Assembly (NCBI GenBank): GCA_002732675.1
Contig: NVRR01000059.1
Span: forward strand, 1-13,526
Length of the DNA stretch: 13,526 nucleotides
Source of the DNA: Sneathiella sp.
Lineage (GTDB): Bacteria > Pseudomonadota > Alphaproteobacteria > Sneathiellales > Sneathiellaceae
Direction: 5' to 3'
This document shows, piece after piece, positions 7,631-13,526 of this stretch. Every line of letters starts with the position of its first letter. Positions within the stretch are counted from its first letter, which is position 1. A program made the position numbers and the translations under genes. Under the pieces are notes generated by a model. It was not told the origin of the DNA and searched no databases. It saw only the letters and a program-made list of their open reading frames with translations.

Positions 7631-9004
7631 TTAACCTAGAGTAGCTTTTGCTTCATCCAATCCTCGCTCAATGCGATCGAACATTTCATTGATTTCTTCC
7701 TCGGTAATAATCAGCGGAGGACAAATCCCAATGCCATCACCTGGCATTGGCCGAAGTATGAGGTTTTGGTTAAAGATTTTCTCAACCGCTAATGGCGCGG
7801 CTTTCACACTTGCCGGGTATTGCTCTTTCGTGGATTTGTCCACGACCAGCTCTAAGCCACCGATTAATCCGACACCGCGAGCCTCACCAACCAACGGATG
7901 TTCCCCCAATGCCTTAAGGCGCTTTTGAAATTGCGGCGTAATACGCTGGACATGGCCTATAATATCATCGTCCTCATATATTTTTAGTGTTTCAAGCGCT
8001 ACGGCGGCAGCAACAGGATGTCCACCAAACGTATTTCCAGTACCAAAAGTACCTAATTTTGCACTGTATTCAACGAACGCATTATAGATGTCGTTCGTGA
8101 TCAGAACTGCACCGATCGGTATGTAAGACGAAGAGAGTTGCTTAGCACATGTCAGAATATCTGGCTTAATGCCATAGGTATCCGATCCCCACATTTCGCC
8201 GGTCCGACCAAAGCCACAAATCACTTCGTCAGCAATCATCAGCACGTTGTGTTTCTTCAAAACTTTCTGAATTTTTTCGAAGTAGGTTTTCGGCGGGATC
8301 ATGACACCGCCGGCGCCCATGACCGGCTCCGCGATAAAAGCGGCAACCGTTTCTGGGCCTTCATCCTGTATTTGTTTATCGAGCGTTTCTGCCAACCGAG
8401 TGGCAAAATCTTCTTCCGACTCGCCGTCTTCGCCATATCGATAATAACAAGGCGTGTCGGTATGGATAATGCCATCAATTGCGGGTAGATCCCACCCATC
8501 TTGTACATAAGACAGCGCGGTCAACGACCCGGCTGCAACCGTTACGCCATGATACGCGCGCTTGCGGGAAATGATCTTTTTCTTTTCCGGTTTGCCAATG
8601 GCATTATGATAATACCACACCATTTTGATTGCCGTATCAACGGCTTCCGAGCCAGAATTGACTAAATAAACCTTACCCAAGTCACCGGGTGCCATTTCAA
8701 TCAATTTTTCAGAGAGATTAATCACCGGTACTGTCGCCCGATGGGAAAACGAATGAGAAAATGGTAAGATATCCAACTGACCTTTAATAGCGTCAACAAG
8801 ACGTTTTTGACTATAGCCAAGGCCAGTACACCAAAGCCCTGCCAGGCCCTCTATATACTTATTATCTTGGTCATCATAAACGTAGATGCCCTCACCCCGC
8901 GTTATAATGAGAGGTCCTTTTTCTTGGTGTGCAGCCAGGTTAGTATAGGGATGCAGCGAATAGGCCAAATCGCGGCCCGCAAGAGAATTAGGTACATAGT
9001 TCAT
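7631..9004 (-). CDS. Class III omega-amino acid aminotransferase (PLP-dependent)
   Basis: A full-length, 457-residue fold-type I aminotransferase of class III, which moves an amino group from an omega-amino acid or amine to a keto acid such as pyruvate. Visible active-site elements are the PLP-phosphate loop SGSE (117-120), YHG (151-153) stacking on the cofactor, D259 in IADEVICGFGRTG binding the pyridine nitrogen, and Schiff-base lysine K288 in AKQLSSSY. R418 (LRPMPGD) sits in the region where this class binds substrate carboxylates. The N-terminal HPYTN block and the KQLSSSY variant recall the omega-aminotransferases of lactam and omega-amino acid breakdown, from memory of the family. The ATG at 9004 has AAGGAG 8 bases upstream. 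It follows the HyuB/HyuA pair in the same direction, which suggests it acts on a linear amino acid released by their ring opening. Confidence 0.95.
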   Translation of the reverse strand: MNYVPNSLAGRDLAYSLHPYTNLAAHQEKGPLIITRGEGIYVYDDQDNKYIEGLAGLWCTGLGYSQKRLVDAIKGQLDILPFSHSFSHRATVPVINLSEKLIEMAPGDLGKVYLVNSGSEAVDTAIKMVWYYHNAIGKPEKKKIISRKRAYHGVTVAAGSLTALSYVQDGWDLPAIDGIIHTDTPCYYRYGEDGESEEDFATRLAETLDKQIQDEGPETVAAFIAEPVMGAGGVMIPPKTYFEKIQKVLKKHNVLMIADEVICGFGRTGEMWGSDTYGIKPDILTCAKQLSSSYIPIGAVLITNDIYNAFVEYSAKLGTFGTGNTFGGHPVAAAVALETLKIYEDDDIIGHVQRITPQFQKRLKALGEHPLVGEARGVGLIGGLELVVDKSTKEQYPASVKAAPLAVEKIFNQNLILRPMPGDGIGICPPLIITEEEINEMFDRIERGLDEAKATLG

Positions 9005-9100
9005 CAGCGTAACTCCTTATTATAATACCCCATGGGCTGATCGCTTATTTCATTGCGACCGCTATTTGGGAACATCGCGTATTAATAGACGTCGTATTGG

Positions 9101-11185
9101 CTATTTCTTTTGTTTGTGTGTAAGCACATAAGAGCCAGATTTATCAAGTTTAGCGGTCCAACCCGATTGAACAACAATTGACGTTGTCGTCTCTTCGATG
9201 ATGGCAGGCCCCGTAATCTGAGCGCCTGCACCAAGCTTGTCGCCGTCATAAACAGGCGTTTTAGTTTCTTTTCCATTTGCCGAAAAGATTGCTTTGCGGT
9301 GGTTTTTAAGGGCTTTTTCTACCTTCGCACCCCTACTGAGTTTAAGCGGGTTCGGTTTTTCAATCCGGCCATAGAGCGTACATTCGACATTCACCACTTC
9401 GACGAAATTGTGTGGCTCAGAGTAAGTGTAGAGTTCTTCGTGACGCTTATGGAATGCCGTTTTGACATCTTCAATCGTCTTATCATTAATTTCAAAATTG
9501 CCGATTTCCACCGTGCATTCATGCATCTGGCCAACATAACGCATTTCAATACTGCGTTTGACGTCGATTTGGGGCGTCTTGAAACCGTCGGCAAGAAGAT
9601 GCTTCCTCCCTTTCGCTTCAAGTTCCTTAAAAAACTTGTTGATACGCTTGTTCGGCGCGCTGCTGTCAAGCCGCACCGGGCAGGTCGCCATGAAGTTATA
9701 TTTGACATCTGAAATAATCTGACCAAATGCACATAGCCCAGACGCCAACTTATTCAGAATGACTGTTTTAACACCCATTTCAGAAGCAAGCGCTGTAATA
9801 TGGGCGGCGGTCGCACCGCCCGCACCAACGAAAACGAAGTCGCGCGGATCATAGCCACGTTCAACGGATACGCGCCGGATACCGTTCACCATGTTGTTAT
9901 TTACGATGGTGTACATCCCAAAGGCTGCGTGTTCTACCGAAATGCCGAGGGGATCTGCCAAATGCGTCTTAATAGCTTGGCGAGCCTTATCCAAATCAAG
10001 CGGTAAGCGCCCGCCGATCAGGCCTTCTGGGCTCAAATAACCAAGCACAAGATTTGCGTCAGTTACCGTAGGTAACTCCCCACCGTTGCTATAGCACGCG
10101 GGCCCAGGGTCTGCGCCAGCACTTTGCGGTCCCATTTGCATGAGACCCATTTCATCAATGTGACCGATCGATCCGCCCCCAGCGCCAAGCGTTTCCACCT
10201 GTATCATCGGCACGCCGATTCTATAGCGCAAAAAATCGATATCTTTGTTTAAATTCGTTACGCCATCTTTCGTTAATGTAATGTCGAAGGACGTGCCCCC
10301 CATATCAACGGTAATCACATTTTTGCTGTTGAAAGGTTCTGCAACATATAGCCCGGCTTGCGGTGCTGAGGCTGGCCCAGAATTTATCGCGTAAACTGAG
10401 CGATCGGCCATGACCGCGCCAATGGCAAGACCTCCATTCGACTGAAAGTAGCGGACAGGATATTTGGCGCCGAGATTAGCGAAGTATTTATCCACAGATT
10501 CCACATAGTTACGCAAAATGGGCGCAAGATAGGCGTTGGTGATCGCTGTTGAAGTGCGCGTATATTCCCGAATTTGCGGATATAATTCGCTTCCAACTGT
10601 TAGAATGACTTCTGGCAGGATTTCGCGCACAATCTCAGCCGCGCGGCGCTCATGTTCTGGATACAGCACGGACCACACAAAAGAAATGGCAACACTTTCG
10701 ACGCCTTCTTTTTTAAACAAACGACAAGCAGTCCGGACATCAGCCTCATTCAATGGCGTTTTAACCGACCCATCAGAAATGACGCGTTCACGAATACCTT
10801 TACGAAGGTAGCGCGGTACTAACATCGTCGCCGGAGGATAGTCAGGATCGTAGCGATAACCATCTTCTTTGTGACCCAAACGGATCTCGATCGAATCTTC
10901 ATGGCCGGCCGTACAAATCAACCCTGTCTTAGCGCCGGTATGCTGAATGAGCGCATTCAGCCCTACCGTTGTACCATTAATACAAAGGTCGCAATTTGAG
11001 ATGATCTCTTCGATGCTTTCGCCAATATCTTCCGAAATCAACTCAAGCCCGGTTTGGATTGCCTCCCTTGGGTCGGAAGGCGTTGATGGTGTTTTGAACA
11101 GTTTAATCTCGCCGTTTTGTTCCGCTAGAACAAAATCTGTAAACGTGCCGCCCGCATCAACCCCAAGACGATATTTCATACGCAT
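9101..11185 (-). CDS. Hydantoinase/oxoprolinase subunit A, first copy (HyuA2), lactamase-like
   Basis: A complete 694-residue HyuA-type ATPase subunit. The phosphate motif DAGGTFTD is at 10-17, NGTTVGLNAL near 68, the second phosphate segment VDMGGTSFDI near 290, and VGAGGATAAH near 450. Other family blocks are REYTRTSTAITNAY, YFQSNGG, VETLGAGGGSIGH and GPQSAGADPGPACY. The segment GHKEDGYRYDPDYPP marks a subgroup different from the HyuA at the left edge. The C-terminal domain has the usual GPAIIEE block (ITGPAIIEETTTSIVV). The first ATG (11185) is chosen because AAGGA lies 10 bases upstream; an ATG two codons later is possible. It starts 30 bases after its HyuB partner. Together they should form an ATP-dependent cyclic-amide hydrolase. 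A carboxylase role is less likely because no gamma subunit is encoded nearby. Confidence 0.95.
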   Translation of the reverse strand: MRMKYRLGVDAGGTFTDFVLAEQNGEIKLFKTPSTPSDPREAIQTGLELISEDIGESIEEIISNCDLCINGTTVGLNALIQHTGAKTGLICTAGHEDSIEIRLGHKEDGYRYDPDYPPATMLVPRYLRKGIRERVISDGSVKTPLNEADVRTACRLFKKEGVESVAISFVWSVLYPEHERRAAEIVREILPEVILTVGSELYPQIREYTRTSTAITNAYLAPILRNYVESVDKYFANLGAKYPVRYFQSNGGLAIGAVMADRSVYAINSGPASAPQAGLYVAEPFNSKNVITVDMGGTSFDITLTKDGVTNLNKDIDFLRYRIGVPMIQVETLGAGGGSIGHIDEMGLMQMGPQSAGADPGPACYSNGGELPTVTDANLVLGYLSPEGLIGGRLPLDLDKARQAIKTHLADPLGISVEHAAFGMYTIVNNNMVNGIRRVSVERGYDPRDFVFVGAGGATAAHITALASEMGVKTVILNKLASGLCAFGQIISDVKYNFMATCPVRLDSSAPNKRINKFFKELEAKGRKHLLADGFKTPQIDVKRSIEMRYVGQMHECTVEIGNFEINDKTIEDVKTAFHKRHEELYTYSEPHNFVEVVNVECTLYGRIEKPNPLKLSRGAKVEKALKNHRKAIFSANGKETKTPVYDGDKLGAGAQITGPAIIEETTTSIVVQSGWTAKLDKSGSYVLTHKQKK

Positions 11186-11215
11186 GGTATTTTTTTCCTT
11201 CAGTCCGATAAATAG

Positions 11216-12991
11216 CTAGGCAGCAATGGATTTCGCGCGCAACTTCTCCGTCGCTACCGCGTCCACTTTCAGGGTTTTCGCGTTTTCGAAGACCACGCCA
11301 TAGTCACCGGCAGCGCCCTTAATCGACACCAAACCATTCTTAACGTCATCCACGACTTTCGGAATCTCACGCTCGAACGGATTTCCATAACCGCCGCCGC
11401 CTGGGTTCATATTGGTAACGGTGTCGCCAGGCTGGATGCTATCGATAACATTTTCACGAATTATTTTTATTTTTCCTTTGTGTTTCACCTCGATGTGCCC
11501 GACCTTTTTATCAACAAGCGTCGACTTCGCACCAGCCGCGCCCATAGCCGGAATATGGCGCCCCTCACCGAAAGTGATAAAGGTCATTTCAGCGTCCAAA
11601 GGCTCAACTTCCCAAGCTGTTCCGGAGCCGCCACGGTACTTTCCTGCGCCGCCGGAATCTTCCATCAATGAATATTTGTGAATTATGATCGGGTAGGAGT
11701 ATTCCAACAGCTCGACATCCCCTGATGTTAAGGCACCGAAACAGCACTGTGGGCCGCACGCGTGCCAGCCGTCTTGTTGCGGTGTTGCACCCGCACCTGA
11801 AATCATGCTCGCTAACACCATGGTAACGTATTCTTCGTCATGTCGGTTGTCCCATCCAGTAATATTCAAACCGTTTGAATGGCCCCAAGAAGCTGAAACT
11901 TTCGACGGCATCGCGTGTTCAAATGCGAGGCGAACCGCGTCGGTCAATGTCTCCATCGGTGTTGTCGTACAATTCATATGCGGGGCGGGTTCTTTGGCAT
12001 TACAAAGGGTGCCACTAGGGCCCATGTCAACGCTGACGCAACGATACAGACCTTCATTGTAGGGGGGAGGAAGCTGCGCATACATCATCAACCCGAGATA
12101 CACGCCTGAGTAAGAGTTACCCTCGTAGGAATTGATGAAATACGGGATCTGCGGCGGGCTTGCAATTTCAATATGGCAGGTATCTTTTTTGATCGTTACG
12201 GTCGCCGTAATATCAATGTCGCCAAAGCCATGGCCGGCATCCTCAAGAACCGCTGTCCCAGTATATTTGCCATCCGGCACGGTCGCAATTAGCGACCGCA
12301 TGTGTTGATCCGCCATCGACAGAAGTTCTGCGATACACGCGTCAACTTCGTCCATGCCGTATTTTTCGATCAAATTTATAAGGTTCCGTTCGCCTACTTG
12401 GCAGGCGCCGATCAATGCGTTGAAATCACCTTCCTGATCGCGACGCGCACGCATGTTGGTCAAAATCATATTCAACACATCTTTGCGTGGCTTGCCTTTA
12501 TCCCAGATTTTTACCGGCGGAATCCGCAAACACTCTTCGTAGATTTCCTTTGCATTCGGGTTATAGCCGGCGGGCACTGGCCCACCAATGTCCGTCAAAT
12601 GCCCCTTGCAAACAGTCCAGTATCGGAGCTTGCCGCCATAAAACACAGGCTTATAAAAACAGACATCAATCGCGTGACTGCCGCCATAGGCTGGATCATT
12701 ATGCAAAATAAGATCGCCTTCGTGAATATCATCGCCAAAGTAGGCAGCAACAACTTTCATCGCGGGGATCAAAGATCCTAAATGGATGGGAATGTCTTGC
12801 CCCTGCAAGATCATCTCGGGCTCGCCATTAAAAAGGGCCGTCGAGTAGTCATGCGCCAAATTGAATACACTAGAACGGGCGGTTTTCTCTAAAGACAACG
12901 TCATCTCTCTCTGCGTGGTCTCGAGGATACCACGAACAACAGATAGAGTGATCGGATCAACCTTGCTCTTGTTTTTTGCCTTCTTTGCCAT
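11216..12991 (-). CDS. Hydantoinase/oxoprolinase subunit B, first copy (HyuB2), lactamase-like
   Basis: A full-length 591-residue HyuB-type catalytic subunit. After a basic N-terminus (MAKKAKNKSK) come VDPITLSVV (11-19), ILHNDPAYGGSHAIDV (95-110), GHLTDIGGPVPAG (130 on), then YSLMEDSGGAGKYRGGSG and the C-terminal MNPGGGGYGNPFERE block. D48, H106, D109 and H131 have the same spacing as the metal ligands I recall for caprolactamase beta, so a metal-dependent ring hydrolase is plausible. A cysteine-rich stretch (HACGPQCC) near the middle is absent from the other HyuB here. GAGG lies 5 bases before the ATG. It heads the HyuB2-HyuA2-aminotransferase set, 60 bases downstream of the truncated AHS2 gene. 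Exact substrate is unknown; lactam, hydantoin or another cyclic imide are candidates. Confidence 0.95.
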   Translation of the reverse strand: MAKKAKNKSKVDPITLSVVRGILETTQREMTLSLEKTARSSVFNLAHDYSTALFNGEPEMILQGQDIPIHLGSLIPAMKVVAAYFGDDIHEGDLILHNDPAYGGSHAIDVCFYKPVFYGGKLRYWTVCKGHLTDIGGPVPAGYNPNAKEIYEECLRIPPVKIWDKGKPRKDVLNMILTNMRARRDQEGDFNALIGACQVGERNLINLIEKYGMDEVDACIAELLSMADQHMRSLIATVPDGKYTGTAVLEDAGHGFGDIDITATVTIKKDTCHIEIASPPQIPYFINSYEGNSYSGVYLGLMMYAQLPPPYNEGLYRCVSVDMGPSGTLCNAKEPAPHMNCTTTPMETLTDAVRLAFEHAMPSKVSASWGHSNGLNITGWDNRHDEEYVTMVLASMISGAGATPQQDGWHACGPQCCFGALTSGDVELLEYSYPIIIHKYSLMEDSGGAGKYRGGSGTAWEVEPLDAEMTFITFGEGRHIPAMGAAGAKSTLVDKKVGHIEVKHKGKIKIIRENVIDSIQPGDTVTNMNPGGGGYGNPFEREIPKVVDDVKNGLVSIKGAAGDYGVVFENAKTLKVDAVATEKLRAKSIAA

Positions 12992-13051
12992 AAGAACCTC
13001 TTTTTTGAAAAATTGTTACCCGCTACCGCAACGGCTCTTTATCTTTATGTG

Positions 13052-13465
13052 CTACACTAAAGACGCCCTTATCTTATTGAGCATCTCCCGCCGGTTTTGA
13101 CGCGCCGCAAGCGCCTCTTCCATATCTACTTTGACGAAACGGGTTTCGGAGTGCGGTTGAAGTTGTCCAATCAAATCCATATCAGCGGAAATCACGGTAC
13201 CAACCATGAAATACCCACCGCCCGACACTGCATCACGGTGCAGAACAATTGGTTCCGTGCCGCCAGGTATTTGGATTGACCCATAAGGGTAACATCCATC
13301 AACAATATTTGACGGATCAGAACCCGCACCGAATGGACGCTTTCGTTCATTGAATTGTATGTGCTGACCACCTTTGAAACGATACCCGATGCGGTCGGCT
13401 TCAGGTGCAACCTTCCACATATCAGAAAAAAAGTTAGTTCCTGATTCCTCGGTGTTATGGAAAAG
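13052..13465 (-). pseudogene. Truncated allophanate hydrolase subunit 2 family gene (AHS2/KipA/PxpC-like), C-terminal third only
   Basis: Only about the last 135 residues of a protein family that normally runs to roughly 300 are present. PEADRIGYRFKGG, YPYGSIQIPGGTEPIVL, GGGYFMVGTVISADMDLIGQ and the final ETRFVKVDMEEALAARQ match the C-terminal part of AHS2/PxpC, which works with PxpA and PxpB in 5-oxoproline hydrolysis or with a biotin carboxylase-like partner in urea breakdown. Family-like sequence in this frame can be followed upstream to about 13465 (FHNTEESGTNFFSDMW). It then gives way to mutL sequence in another frame, and a TGA at 13496-13498 closes the frame. The first possible start is ATG 13420, without a good ribosome site. 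The stop at 13052 is intact. No N-terminal half and no PxpA or PxpB gene is present. It is probably non-functional, or an artefact of the junction described in the findings. Confidence 0.75.
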
Positions 13466-13526
13466 CGACTGACAGAAGCGATAGAAGGCAGCGCCTCACC
13501 GCGAAAACCCATGGTTTTAATATCTG
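13463..13526 (-). pseudogene. mutL: mutL fragment (DNA mismatch repair), fused out of frame to the AHS2 remnant
   Basis: Reading into the window from its right edge, the frame gives DIKTMGFRGEAL followed by PSIASVSRFSI. GFRGEAL is the signature of MutL/PMS1 mismatch-repair ATPases, and the next residues match the SI-SVS block of the MutL N-terminal GHKL domain. MutL similarity is lost after about 13463. The frame stays open to 13192, but that part is an out-of-frame reading of the AHS2 remnant. At least 20 residues of MutL are therefore present, starting inside the gene and ending far short of its C-terminus. Whether the upstream part of mutL is intact cannot be seen. This is either a genuine rearrangement that cut mutL or an assembly chimera. 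Confidence 0.8.

Noticed and set aside
9019..9024. TATAAT on the minus strand upstream of the aminotransferase
   Set aside because: It touches the AAGGAG ribosome site, so a transcript starting there would lose its ribosome site, and there is no good -35 at 17 bases. It is probably chance AT-richness.
12302..12781. Long plus-strand open frame of 159 codons
   Set aside because: It lies entirely opposite the conserved HyuB gene, has no family motif and reads like antisense translation. The same applies to plus-strand frames at 4156-4587, 5874-6272, 9299-9712 and 6796-7116.
9101..12991. Acetone or acetophenone carboxylase interpretation of the HyuB/HyuA pair
   Set aside because: No gamma or other small carboxylase subunit is encoded next to it, and the adjacent omega-aminotransferase fits amide ring opening better. 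It is not fully excluded without phylogeny.
13192..13512. 106-codon minus-strand frame starting at the mutL signature
   Set aside because: Only its first 17 or so codons resemble MutL. The rest is an out-of-frame reading of the AHS2 remnant, so it is not a real gene of that length.
1..13526. tRNA or rRNA genes, CRISPR arrays, insertion sequences, attachment sites
   Set aside because: No cloverleaf-like gene, repeat-spacer array, transposase frame or terminal inverted repeat was seen while reading the window; coding density is high throughout.

Overview
The window looks like part of a chromosome from a Gram-negative proteobacterium, probably a marine or aquatic alphaproteobacterium. Base composition is moderate, with AT-rich intergenic DNA. 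Shine-Dalgarno sites are canonical, a periplasmic binding protein carries a Sec signal peptide, and the gene set is typical of such bacteria. The taxonomic guess is an inference from gene style; no marker gene gives the genus. Every supported gene lies on the minus strand, so transcription runs from high to low coordinates.

In transcription order, the right edge (13526 to about 13465) holds a short piece of mutL, recognised by the mismatch-repair signature GFRGEAL. It joins, out of frame, the C-terminal third of an allophanate hydrolase subunit 2 (AHS2/KipA/PxpC-like) gene. Next comes a compact catabolic set: a hydantoinase B-type subunit (11216-12991), a hydantoinase A-type subunit (9101-11185) and a class III omega-aminotransferase (7631-9004). 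A 328-base gene-free stretch (7303-7630) follows, with a plausible promoter and several inverted repeats. After it comes a complete sugar-type ABC importer: a TorT-like periplasmic binding protein (6235-7302), a double ATPase (4614-6203) and two RbsC-type permeases (3588-4613 and 2600-3595). Then come an unrecognised 43-residue ORF with a strong ribosome site (2416-2547), a second hydantoinase B (708-2426) and a second hydantoinase A cut by the left edge (1-704).

The most economical reading is an uptake-and-ring-opening system. The importer brings in a small, possibly cyclic, nitrogenous compound. One or both HyuA/HyuB pairs open an amide ring using ATP, and the aminotransferase removes the amino group from the resulting omega-amino acid. 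The arrangement recalls bacterial caprolactam breakdown (ATP-dependent two-subunit lactamase plus omega-aminotransferase), but here it is joined to a TorT-type binding protein and a second hydantoinase pair. The substrate cannot be read from the sequence. Structural details that ordinary annotation would miss are the mutL/AHS2 junction, a perfect 14-bp hairpin inside the 5' end of the ATPase gene, and the 43-residue ORF.
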